DNA from: Sphingomonas qomolangmaensis
Lineage (GTDB): Bacteria; Pseudomonadota; Alphaproteobacteria; Sphingomonadales; Sphingomonadaceae
Assembly: GCF_024496245.1 (NCBI RefSeq)
Contig: NZ_CP101740.1
Location: forward strand, 2,941,001 to 3,005,000
DNA: 64,000 nt
Direction: 5' to 3'
In this document: one piece after another, positions 43,805 to 55,851 of the stretch
Position numbering within the stretch: position 1 is the stretch's first letter
Layout of the letters: each line of letters starts with the position of its first letter
The notes under the pieces: generated by a model
The model's database searches: none
The model's input: only the letters and a program-made list of their open reading frames with translations
What the model was told of the DNA's origin: nothing
Program-made: the position numbers and the translations under genes

Positions 43805-45082
43805 TCAGCGATCGAGCGCAGGCCCGCGCCCGAGCGCGACCTTGCCGATATATTCGAGCCCCTCATAGGGCGCGAAGGGTTGCATGAACGGTCCCGCACG
43901 CGCGTCGCGATAGAGCCGCGATAGCGGGTGCCCGTTCATATAGGCGGCACCGCCGCAGACGATCATCGCGCGATCGACCGCGTCGATCGCCTTCCGATTG
44001 ACGACATATTTCATGCACTGGACCTCCTTCATCAGGAAGGTTGCCTCGTCGATCGGTGCGTCATTCTCGGGATAGCGCTGCAGGAAAGCGTCGGCGATGG
44101 TGCCCAGCCGGTCGATCAGCGCACGACACACCGCGATATCGATGTCGATCTCGGCGACCAGCATCTGGATCGGGATGCGATCGCCGAGCAGCTTGGCGCT
44201 CGGCCCCTTGCGCTGGCCGGTCACCGTCGCCGCAGCAAGCTCGCGCGCGGCTTCGGCGATGCCCAGAAAGGCCGAGATGAGCGGCAGATTGGCGATCAAC
44301 GCGAAATCGGCGAAGCCCCGCCCGATCTTGGCGTAGTTGTCGCGGACCCCGAACAACATCGCCGCGGGCACGAAGCAATCGACGAAGCGCACTGCGTTGC
44401 TTCCCGACGCGCGCATGCCCAGCGCGTCCCAATTGTCCTCGATCACCATCCCCGGGGCGCCGCGCGGGATCATCACCGTACCCGTCAGATACCCACCGCC
44501 GTCCTTGGGTATCCGCACGCTCGGGAAGAACAGATGCGCGGCGGGAGAAATTGTCGCGAAGATCTTGAGGCCGTTGAGCAGATAGCCGCCCTCGGTGGGG
44601 GTCAGCTCGCACGCCGGGCTTGCCAGATCGGTGCCCGGCTCGGTGGTGGGGAAGCACAGGACCACGCCCTCACGCCCGACTTTGACGAGCAGATCGGTCA
44701 GCGCCGCGGCGGTCTCGACGTCGCCCTGCGCCTGTGCGCGCCGCATCATCCGCACGATCACCGCGCCGCCCGCGATATGCATGTTCGCGGCGATCGCGGT
44801 TGCCGCGTCGCCGCGCCCGATCCGGCTGATCGCAACCATCAGGTCGCGCAGCGAAGACACCCCGAGCCCGCCTTGTTCGCGCGGCACCGCGGCAGCCATC
44901 ACCCCGCTCGCGCGCAGGTCCTCGAAATTCTGGAAAGGAAAGCTGCCGTCGCGATCATGCCGTTCGGCGCGGGCGCGAAACGCCTCGACATGCCCCTCCG
45001 CCGCCGCGATCAGCGCGGCGCCTTCCAGCGTCTGCGCTCCGAGTGGGTAGCCGCCGCAACACGGGGCGGCGGCTGCGATCAT
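43805..45082 (-). CDS. Acyl-CoA dehydrogenase-family flavoenzyme
   Basis: A 425-residue enzyme and the first gene of the leftward operon. It has the acyl-CoA dehydrogenase layout with FPTTEPGTDLAS, GYLLNGLKIFAT, DNWDALGMRASGS and a late YEG (APYEGLEYIG), where the catalytic base Glu is expected. It may desaturate an acyl-ACP or aminoacyl intermediate, perhaps on the free ACP. The ATG at 45082 is chosen because GAGGG lies seven bases before it; upstream in-frame starts (ATG 45130, TTG 45145) have no clear ribosome-binding site, so an extra 16 or 21 residues are possible. Confidence 0.9.
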   Translation of the reverse strand: MIAAAAPCCGGYPLGAQTLEGAALIAAAEGHVEAFRARAERHDRDGSFPFQNFEDLRASGVMAAAVPREQGGLGVSSLRDLMVAISRIGRGDAATAIAANMHIAGGAVIVRMMRRAQAQGDVETAAALTDLLVKVGREGVVLCFPTTEPGTDLASPACELTPTEGGYLLNGLKIFATISPAAHLFFPSVRIPKDGGGYLTGTVMIPRGAPGMVIEDNWDALGMRASGSNAVRFVDCFVPAAMLFGVRDNYAKIGRGFADFALIANLPLISAFLGIAEAARELAAATVTGQRKGPSAKLLGDRIPIQMLVAEIDIDIAVCRALIDRLGTIADAFLQRYPENDAPIDEATFLMKEVQCMKYVVNRKAIDAVDRAMIVCGGAAYMNGHPLSRLYRDARAGPFMQPFAPYEGLEYIGKVALGRGPALDR

Positions 45083-45310
45083 CGGACCGCCCTCAAGTGG
45101 ACGGGGGGGAAGTTCGCGCGCGAACAACATATGGCGGTTTGCCAAGTCAGCCTCTCATATATTGCTTGGTGTGATCCCTCTTCGTCACGACATACTTCAT
45201 GTTATTGGCAAAGATCAACACATCTATATGATCGGTGTCGTAGTTGACTATGAAGTATTTCAACAATACCCTGCGATTGCGAGTCGAATCATTCCGTTCA
45301 AAGGTGAGCC
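45083..45310. promoter_or_regulatory. Divergent promoter region of the two operons
   Basis: A 228-base AT-rich gap between the leftward 12-gene operon and the rightward sbnA operon; it must hold both promoters. It has a perfect 9-base inverted repeat, ATACTTCAT at 45192-45200 and ATGAAGTAT at 45250-45258, 49 bases apart, which could bind a dimeric regulator. No regulator gene is visible in the locus. An AAGG ribosome-binding site precedes sbnA. Confidence 0.6.
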
Positions 45311-46312
45311 ATGGAAGACCGGCAGGGCCTATTGGATCGCCTTTTTCGTGCCCAAAATATTATCCGCCCCACGCCCATCGTTCGTCTTGAAGAACCGGTA
45401 TCCGACGGGCTGGATATCTATGCGAAACTGGAATATTCGAACGGAATAGGCAGCATCAAGGATCGCCCTGCCTTGTGGATTTTGAAGGAGGCGATCGAGC
45501 GCGGCGATATCGGTCCGCATACTACGGTGATCGAATCCTCCTCGGGCAACTTCGCCTGCGCGGTCGCGGTCTGCTGCCGGATGCTCGAGATCGATTTCGT
45601 GCCGGTGATCGATCCCAACATCTCGTCGCATTACGAGCAGACGCTGCGCGGGATGTGCGCCGATGTCGTCAAGGTCACCGAACGCGACGATACCGGGGGG
45701 TTCCTGAAGACTCGGCTGCGCAAGGTGCAGGAACTGATTGCGCTCTATGGCGACGCCTATTGGCCCAATCAGTACGAAAATCTGGGGGCGGTAGCCGCGC
45801 ATTATCATCTCACCGGCGCCGAGATCGCGCAGGTTCCGCTCGACTATGTCTTTGTCGGGGTCAGCACCGGCGGAACGATCGCCGGCGTGTCGCAGCGACT
45901 GAAGCGCGAAAACCCCAATGTCCGGGTGATCGCGGTCGATGCCGAGGGATCGGTGATCTTCGGCGGCGCGCCCAAGCGGCGTCACCTGCCAGGGCTTGGG
46001 TCGAGCATCTCCCCCGGGCTGGTCGGCCAGGCCGAGATCGACGACGTCGTCATGGTGCCCGAGATCGATGCGGTGCGCGCCTGCCAGGAATTGCTCGACC
46101 GCCATCGCTTGTTCGTCGGTGCGTCGACGGGCAGCGTCTACAGCGCGATCCAGCGCTATTTCAGCGGACGCAGCAGCGGCAGCGCCCCGGCGCGGGTGCT
46201 TTTCATGTGCTGCGACCGCGGATCGGCCTATCTCGACACCGTGTTCGATCCCAACTGGGCGGCATGGCGGGAAGCCGCCGACCTCCAGGATGCCGAGGCG
46301 ATGTGTGGCTGA
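45311..46312 (+). CDS. sbnA: SbnA-like N-(2-amino-2-carboxyethyl)-L-glutamate synthase (Dap synthesis, step 1)
   Basis: A 333-residue PLP enzyme of the cysteine synthase fold. The PLP lysine is K50 in GSIKDR, with SSSGN at 76-80 and a phosphate loop STGGTIAG. SbnA joins O-phospho-L-serine and L-glutamate to give N-(2-amino-2-carboxyethyl)-glutamate, the precursor of L-2,3-diaminopropionate. The call over ordinary cysteine synthase rests on the paired SbnB gene, which overlaps its end. It starts the right-hand operon and supplies a rare amino acid to the NRPS. A plain cysteine synthase is the alternative. Confidence 0.9.
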   Translation: MEDRQGLLDRLFRAQNIIRPTPIVRLEEPVSDGLDIYAKLEYSNGIGSIKDRPALWILKEAIERGDIGPHTTVIESSSGNFACAVAVCCRMLEIDFVPVIDPNISSHYEQTLRGMCADVVKVTERDDTGGFLKTRLRKVQELIALYGDAYWPNQYENLGAVAAHYHLTGAEIAQVPLDYVFVGVSTGGTIAGVSQRLKRENPNVRVIAVDAEGSVIFGGAPKRRHLPGLGSSISPGLVGQAEIDDVVMVPEIDAVRACQELLDRHRLFVGASTGSVYSAIQRYFSGRSSGSAPARVLFMCCDRGSAYLDTVFDPNWAAWREAADLQDAEAMCG

Positions 46313-47342
46313 CGCCGCGATGCACGGCGCGGACATGCTCGATTTTTCGATCATCCCCGGAGCCGCTGTCGCGCGGGTGATCGACGATTCGGCCGATGCC
46401 TGCATTTCGATCGTGCGCGATGCCTATCTGGCGCATAGCGACGGCCGGTCGGTGATGCCGCCGAGCAGCTTCCTTCGCTTCCCCGACAAGCCGAACGCGC
46501 GGATCATCGCCTTGGCGGCGCATCTGACCGATCCCGAACCGATATCGGGGATCAAGTGGATCGCGAGCTATCCGGCGAATCTGCAACGCAGGATTCCGCG
46601 CGCCTCGGCGGTGCTGATCCTCAACAATCACGACAATGGCTATCCGGTCGCGTGCCTCGAAGCGTCGATCGTGTCGGCGGCGCGCACCGCCGCGTCGGCC
46701 GTGCTTGCGGCGCAGCAATTGCGCCCCGATCGCAAGGCGCGTGTGCTGGCGATTGTGGGGACCGGGCTGATTGCGCGCTATGTCTATCGCTTCCTGCTCC
46801 GAAGCGGATGGGAAATCGGACGGCTGCTATTGTACGACCTCGACCCGAATGAGGCAGCGCGCTTCGCCAGCGGCATCGCCGAGCACGATCGCCACGATTC
46901 GATCGCGGTAGCGCCCGACGCCGGCGCCGCGATTTCGGCTGCCGACCTGCTGGTCTTCACCACCGTGGCGGGTCAGCCGCACGTCCACGACCCGGCATTG
47001 TTCGCGCACAACCCGCTGGTGCTGCACATATCGCTTCGCGATTTGGCGCCCGAAGTCATCCTGGCCGCGAACAACGTGGTCGACGACGTCGATCACGTGC
47101 TCACCGCGGCGACATCGTTGCATCTCGCGCAGCAGCAGGTGGGGCATCATGCGTTCATCAATGGCACGCTGAGCGAGCATATCCGCGGCGATTGCGCGGT
47201 CGACCCGGCCAAGCCGACGATCTTTTCGCCGTTCGGCATGGGAGTGCTCGACGTCGCGCTGGGCAAATTCGTCTACGAGCGCGCGGTCGCCGCGGGCGAT
47301 CATATTCCAATCCCGGGCTTCTTCCATGACGTCGCGCGCTGA
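46305..47342 (+). CDS. sbnB: SbnB-like dehydrogenase releasing L-2,3-diaminopropionate
   Basis: A 345-residue NAD-dependent enzyme of the ornithine cyclodeaminase/mu-crystallin family. A GxGxxA dinucleotide motif (VGTGLIARY) is visible, and the substrate part includes SGIKWIASYP. SbnB oxidises the SbnA product to give L-2,3-diaminopropionate and 2-oxoglutarate. The GTG at 46305 is chosen because GAGG lies six bases before it, giving an eight-base overlap with sbnA; ATG codons at 46320 and 46335 are alternatives. The pairing with SbnA is the usual arrangement in siderophore and zwittermicin-type loci. Confidence 0.9.
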   Translation: MADAAMHGADMLDFSIIPGAAVARVIDDSADACISIVRDAYLAHSDGRSVMPPSSFLRFPDKPNARIIALAAHLTDPEPISGIKWIASYPANLQRRIPRASAVLILNNHDNGYPVACLEASIVSAARTAASAVLAAQQLRPDRKARVLAIVGTGLIARYVYRFLLRSGWEIGRLLLYDLDPNEAARFASGIAEHDRHDSIAVAPDAGAAISAADLLVFTTVAGQPHVHDPALFAHNPLVLHISLRDLAPEVILAANNVVDDVDHVLTAATSLHLAQQQVGHHAFINGTLSEHIRGDCAVDPAKPTIFSPFGMGVLDVALGKFVYERAVAAGDHIPIPGFFHDVAR

Positions 47343-47360
47343 TCCGCCCGCGCGCCGCCG

Positions 47361-48452
47361 ATGACTCGCCCGCGGGCGCGCGCGTTCGGGCTCCGCTTGC
47401 CCGGCACCCCAGGTTTGCACAACGCCATTACCGACGTTCCGGGCGTGACCGTCGGGCATTGCACGCTGATCGAGGGAAGCGCGGTTCGCACCGGCATCAC
47501 CGCGATTCGTCCGCGCGGTGCCGACATGATGCCCACCTTCGCCGGCCAGTTCGCGCTAAACGGCAATGGCGAGCTCACCGGGGCGGCATGGATCGCCGAA
47601 TCGGGGTTGCTCGATGGCCCCGTGCTGCTCACCAACACCCACAGCGTCGGCGCGGTGCGCGACGGCTATGTCCGCTGGCTGGTCGATAACCGTCGCGAGC
47701 CCGCGACCAACGCCAATCGATCGGGCGGGTTCTGGGCACTGCCGGTGGTCGGTGAAACCTTCGACGGCATCCTCAACGACATCAACGGCTTCCACGTAAC
47801 CCATGCGCATGTCGCCGAGTGCCTGGCGACGTGCGCCCCGGGAGCCGTGCGCGAAGGATCGGTTGGTGCCGGTACGGGTACGATCTCGTTCGGCTTCAAG
47901 GCGGGGATCGGCACCGCCTCGCGGATCGTCCGCGCGCCGCGGCGGTTTTCGCTGGGGGTGCTCGTCCAGGCCAATTGCGGGCGGATCGAGCAGCTCACGA
48001 TCTGCGGCGTACCGGTGGGACGCGCGTTTGCGCGTGCCAGCGCCAACGGCGCTCGCCCGGTCGCCGAGCTGGGATCGATCATGATCGTCGTCGCGACCGA
48101 CGCGCCGCTGCTGCCGCATCAACTGAACCGCGTCGCTCGGCGCGCGGCGATGGGGCTAGCGCGCACCGGATCGACCGCGGGCAACGGATCGGGCGACCTG
48201 ATCGTCGCCTTCTCGACCGCGCCGGTCGGGTCGCCGCACGACATCGGACGGGAAATCCTGCCCGTCGCGATGCTGCAGAACGAATGGATGAGCCCCTTGT
48301 TCGATGCGACGGTCGAGGCGACCGAAGAGGCGATCCTGAACGCGCTGTTCGCGGCCGACGCGATGACCGGCCGCGACGGCACGCGGATCGACGCGCTCCC
48401 GCTCGACAAGGTACGAAGCGTGCTGGCCCAACATCGCGCGATCGAAGCCTAG
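47361..48452 (+). CDS. P1-family N-terminal nucleophile aminopeptidase (DmpA/BapA-like)
   Basis: A 363-residue enzyme of the DmpA/BapA family (L-aminopeptidase D-esterase; beta-peptidyl aminopeptidase). These are made as an inactive chain that cuts itself to expose a catalytic serine. The self-cleavage motif GNGSGD is clear, giving cleavage between G276 and S277. DITDVPGV-type N-terminal residues and TNTHSVG match the family. BapA of sphingomonads removes N-terminal beta-amino acids such as beta-alanine. Its place 18 bases after sbnB, in a locus with a beta-alanine-type module, suggests a role in product maturation, breakdown or self-protection. Confidence 0.93.
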   Translation: MTRPRARAFGLRLPGTPGLHNAITDVPGVTVGHCTLIEGSAVRTGITAIRPRGADMMPTFAGQFALNGNGELTGAAWIAESGLLDGPVLLTNTHSVGAVRDGYVRWLVDNRREPATNANRSGGFWALPVVGETFDGILNDINGFHVTHAHVAECLATCAPGAVREGSVGAGTGTISFGFKAGIGTASRIVRAPRRFSLGVLVQANCGRIEQLTICGVPVGRAFARASANGARPVAELGSIMIVVATDAPLLPHQLNRVARRAAMGLARTGSTAGNGSGDLIVAFSTAPVGSPHDIGREILPVAMLQNEWMSPLFDATVEATEEAILNALFAADAMTGRDGTRIDALPLDKVRSVLAQHRAIEA

Positions 48453-48478
48453 GTCGGCATCGCTCGCGCTGGACCCCG

Positions 48479-48823
48479 CTAGTTCGCCAGCAGCGCGCTC
48501 GATTGCGCCTGGCCGGCGTCGCGAACCGCCTTGGCCTGCGCGTCGGCCTGTTGCTCGATCAGGTCGGCCTGCTTCTTGAGCGCATCGGCCTGGACCTGTA
48601 GCCGCTGCGCGTCGAAGCTCTGCGACGTGCCCGCCTGGCTCTCGAGCGCCGCGGCCTGCGCCTCCATCTGCGCCGACCGGTCGCGGGCTTCGGCTTCGAT
48701 CGCGTCGCCGCGCTTGTCGGCTTCTTCGCGGATCTGTTCGGCCTGTTGTTCCTGCGGGGTCTGCGGGGCGCATGCCATCGTGAGGCACACCGGCATCAGG
48801 GCAAGCGCATAACGGATCGACAT
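48479..48823 (-). CDS. Small putative lipoprotein with coiled coil
   Basis: A 114-residue protein. A hydrophobic signal segment ends in a lipobox-like MAC, so the Cys would be lipid-modified and the protein anchored to a membrane. The rest is highly charged and rich in Gln, Glu and Ala, with a heptad-like coiled-coil pattern, as in small envelope spacer proteins. The ATG at 48823 has GGA seven bases upstream; an in-frame ATG at 48835 is possible. It converges with the peptidase gene and marks the right edge of the NRPS locus. Confidence 0.75.
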   Translation of the reverse strand: MSIRYALALMPVCLTMACAPQTPQEQQAEQIREEADKRGDAIEAEARDRSAQMEAQAAALESQAGTSQSFDAQRLQVQADALKKQADLIEQQADAQAKAVRDAGQAQSSALLAN

Positions 48824-48937
48824 AGCTAATTCCATTTTCGTTCAGGTCGCATCAACCCCGGTTGGCGGCGAAGGTTGCGTGTCCGTTCCAACCTATCGTT
48901 TCCGTCGCGCCGGGCAAGGCGCTAACACGCCCGCGAC

Positions 48938-50002
48938 ATGCTGACCCGACTGGCCCTTACCGACTTCCGCAACCACCAGAATGCGACGCTGAACCCGGGA
49001 ACGGGGTTCGTCGTGCTGACCGGCGAAAACGGCGCGGGCAAGACCAATGTGCTCGAAGCGGTGTCGCTGCTCGCGCCGGGCAAGGGGCTCCGCCGCGCGG
49101 GGTTCGCCGAAATGGCGCGGCAGGGCGGCGCGGGGGGCTTTGGCGTCGCGGCGACGCTTGCCGGCGAGGTCGAGCTCGGCACCGGGGTGCAGGCGGGCGC
49201 GCCCGAGCGCCGCGTGGTGCGCGTCAACGGTGCGGCGGCATCGGCGAATGCGCTGGCCGAATGGCTGACGGTGCTGTGGCTGACCCCGGCGATGGACCGG
49301 TTGTTCGTCGAGCCCGCGAGCGAGCGGCGACGCTTCCTCGACCGGCTGACGCTGGCGCTGGTGCCGGGCCATGCCGCCAATGCCAGCCGCTACGAGGCCG
49401 CGATGCGCCAGCGCAACCGGCTGCTCGGCGAAGAGCGGCGGCCCGATTCCGAATGGCTGCGCGCGCTCGAGGTGCAGATGGCCGAGCATGGCGTCGCGCT
49501 CGATGCCGCGCGGCGGACGACGGTGGCAATGCTGGGCGAGCGGCTGGCGGGCGAGGCGTCGGGACCGTTCGCGCGCGCCGGGCTCGCGCTCGAGGGATGG
49601 GGCGGCGACGCTTCGTCGCTGCTGCGATCGCTCGCCGAGGGACGCGCGCGCGACGCCGCGGCGGGGCGCACGCTGATCGGGCCGCATCGCGCCGACCTGG
49701 TCGTGACGCATCTCGACAAGGCGCAGGCGGCGGCGCTGTGTTCGACCGGCGAGCAGAAGGCGCTGCTGCTGGGGATCGTGCTGGGGCATGGCGACCTGGT
49801 CGCCGCGCGCACCGGTCGCGCACCGGTGCTGTTGCTCGACGAGGTGGCGGCGCATCTCGATCCGCTGCGCCGCGCGGCGCTGTTCGAGCGGTTGGCGGAC
49901 AAGGGGCAGGTGTGGATGACCGGCACCGAAGCCGCGCTGTTCGAGGCGGTCGGCGCGGCCACCCGCTATCATGTCGCCGGCGGAACGATCTCCCCCGATT
50001 GA
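48938..50002 (+). CDS. recF: DNA replication and repair protein RecF
   Basis: A 354-residue SMC-like ATPase. The N-terminus ALTDFRNH and the Walker A GENGAGKT (29-36) are typical; the C-terminal signature and Walker B are seen in STGEQKALL and [11 protein letters not shown]. RecF loads RecA at gaps with RecO and RecR. In many alphaproteobacteria it follows dnaN directly; here 45.6 kb lies between them. A 184-base gap follows before the helicase gene, which should have its own promoter. Confidence 0.96.
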   Translation: MLTRLALTDFRNHQNATLNPGTGFVVLTGENGAGKTNVLEAVSLLAPGKGLRRAGFAEMARQGGAGGFGVAATLAGEVELGTGVQAGAPERRVVRVNGAAASANALAEWLTVLWLTPAMDRLFVEPASERRRFLDRLTLALVPGHAANASRYEAAMRQRNRLLGEERRPDSEWLRALEVQMAEHGVALDAARRTTVAMLGERLAGEASGPFARAGLALEGWGGDASSLLRSLAEGRARDAAAGRTLIGPHRADLVVTHLDKAQAAALCSTGEQKALLLGIVLGHGDLVAARTGRAPVLLLDEVAAHLDPLRRAALFERLADKGQVWMTGTEAALFEAVGAATRYHVAGGTISPD

Positions 50003-50186
50003 CTTTTGCCCCGAGTGCGCCCATTTGCCGCAGCGCAGCGACGCTTTCAAACAGCAGCGTGATTGGTCCTTCCAGACCGGCTCGGCGTCGCACCACCGGC
50101 TTCCCATTTCACGCGGGGCGTCATTTTTGACCCCGCCGTCCGTGCGTCCTGATGCGCGCCACCGGCATCCATACGACAGGATTCCC

Positions 50187-54166
<3,980 letters not shown>

Positions 54167-54229
54167 CCTTTTCTTTCCCGCCGCCCTGGTTAGCCCGGAC
54201 GACAGGCAAGGGCGGTTAGGGGAACAAGG

Positions 54230-54640
54230 TTGCACTTCACGAAACGCTCGATCGCAGCCGCGGGTTCCGTCGTGCTGATGCTGACCGCGACCCCGGCCTT
54301 TGCCGAGGACGTCGCCAAGCCCGAAAGTCCTTCGGTGATCGAGAAGGTTGGTGAAGGCCTGGCCAGCTTCTTCGGGCGCGAGATCGCGGGCAACCGCACC
54401 GCCAGCGGCGAGAAATGCGACCCCGAACTGATGACCGCCGCGCACCGGACCTTGCCCTTCGGCAGCCTGGTGCGGGTGACCGACGCATTGTCGGGCAACA
54501 GCGTGATCGTCCGCATCAACGACCGCGGCCCCTTCGTGAAGTCGCGCGCGATCGACCTGTCGAAGGCGGCGGCGCGCGAGCTGGGGATCATCGGACGCGG
54601 AACCGCGAAGGTGGTGTTGAGCTTGGTGGCTGCGAAGTAG
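54230..54640 (+). CDS. RlpA-like double-psi beta-barrel protein
   Basis: A 136-residue exported protein. A signal peptide ends at AFA before EDVAKP. The RlpA barrel has SGEKCDPELMTAAHRTLPFG and RINDRGPF, keeping the Asp and His associated with activity in lytic transglycosylases of this family. It may trim peptidoglycan in the periplasm. The start is a TTG at 54230 with AGGGG seven bases before it; no ATG lies between it and the signal peptide. Confidence 0.85.
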   Translation: MHFTKRSIAAAGSVVLMLTATPAFAEDVAKPESPSVIEKVGEGLASFFGREIAGNRTASGEKCDPELMTAAHRTLPFGSLVRVTDALSGNSVIVRINDRGPFVKSRAIDLSKAAARELGIIGRGTAKVVLSLVAAK

Positions 54641-54716
54641 GGTAGGCGGTCGATCCGATTTTAGGGAGGGGTGTCGCAACCCCAACGGACGTAGGAAGCA
54701 ACTCAGGACATCATCG

Positions 54717-55460
54717 TCACGTCGATGCTGTTTTAGACACGGCTGCTGGTAGGTTGGGCGTGCTGTTGCATGATCCTGGCGATTTTTCAAATACTTCGAG
54801 ATAAGATGGATTGGTCGGCTGAGTTTTGTCGTCAAGGACAGCCTGCATTACTTTTAAAGATTCCATTGCTTTCGTGACGCTATCGAGTGTTAGTTCAGAT
54901 CCCCCAGTCAGGTAGCTTTGCATGAGAGACGATGTACTACCGGCGCCAATCAAATTGATACTGAGACTACCCGTAGCCTTCTTTGCGGCTACGGCCCCAA
55001 CCAGTGGAACGAGGCTTCCAACTGAAAGGCTGCCCTGCTTTGAGGATAGGGCTATACGTATATCGACCCCAACCCCAACTCGCACCGAACCGGCACCAGG
55101 ATTTGTTGGCTGACAAAAAGTTTCGCGATAAAGTTGGTAGCGGTATCTGAGGCGATATTGCCCTCTTGAAACAGCTACTACTCCAGGCAAAACGGTGAAG
55201 CCGCCAGAGGCATCTTGGCGCTCGACCTGAACTGTCATAGTGGCACCATTATAAATATTACGGCGCTGTTGTTCTGTCAGACTAGCCCAATATACAGTAT
55301 TGATTCCGGTGCTATCTTCGATGACGGTGCTAGCTGCCACCACGGGCTGCAGAAAAGTACCCTCACTTGCGCGATTCGAGGCGCCGACGCTGACATATCC
55401 ATTAGCAGTCGCGCATCCCGATAACGTTATTGCTGACGTTATAATAAGAGCCGTTCGCAT
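54717..55460 (-). CDS. Uncharacterised lipoprotein, AT-rich gene
   Basis: A 247-residue protein with an obvious lipoprotein signal: a hydrophobic run ending LSGC. No family is recognised. The middle part has Gly/Ser-rich and repeated hydrophobic stretches (SLSVGSLVPLVGAVAAKKATG). The gene is clearly poorer in G and C than its neighbours, with many A- and T-ending codons, so it was probably acquired from another genome. It stands alone between the RlpA-like gene and rlmB. Confidence 0.8.
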   Translation of the reverse strand: MRTALIITSAITLSGCATANGYVSVGASNRASEGTFLQPVVAASTVIEDSTGINTVYWASLTEQQRRNIYNGATMTVQVERQDASGGFTVLPGVVAVSRGQYRLRYRYQLYRETFCQPTNPGAGSVRVGVGVDIRIALSSKQGSLSVGSLVPLVGAVAAKKATGSLSINLIGAGSTSSLMQSYLTGGSELTLDSVTKAMESLKVMQAVLDDKTQPTNPSYLEVFEKSPGSCNSTPNLPAAVSKTAST

Positions 55461-55851
55461 TAGACTGCCCCCTACATCTTGAACTGGCGTGTGTCGGTAA
55501 AAGTGTGACTTGCAAATTTCAGGCGATCAACGATTCGATTCTAAAACTTCGGCCAGTCTTGCAGCAAATTGTGTTTTTAAGGCTTTAAAATTCATTATTT
55601 TGCTGATTTTGCTTGATAAAGCCTAGGTGCTATTTGAGCTCCATATGTGGCTTTTTTGCGCTGCCCGAGATCGCTTCCCGCGATGCGATAGGCATACGTA
55701 TTATTTGCAGGTTAAGATGAGGGCGTCCTGGCTGAGCGACCCAACGAAGGTTATTGGTCGAAGGGACCATCTCGACGTCATTTGGCGGTAGCTAAAAATT
55801 TATCTGCGGCGCTCTGTCGCTTTGTGTTGAATAGCACCAACCAACCAACAC
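55461..55851. other. AT-rich gene-free stretch
   Basis: 391 bases with no credible gene. The base composition is well below that of the window, with runs such as TTTTTAAGG and TTTTTTGC. It continues the AT-rich patch of the lipoprotein gene and must contain that gene's promoter. I saw no tRNA, transposase remnant or direct repeat that would date or explain it. Confidence 0.6.

Noticed and set aside
40577..45082. Prolyl-carrier dehydrogenases making a pyrrole unit
   Set aside because: A proline-like module exists, but pyrrole formation normally uses a free-standing proline ligase and carrier, and neither enzyme shows features that tie it to proline.
45162..45449. Possible 95-residue protein in the divergent promoter region
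   Set aside because: It overlaps the start of sbnA in another frame, has no ribosome-binding site and covers the AT-rich promoter gap.
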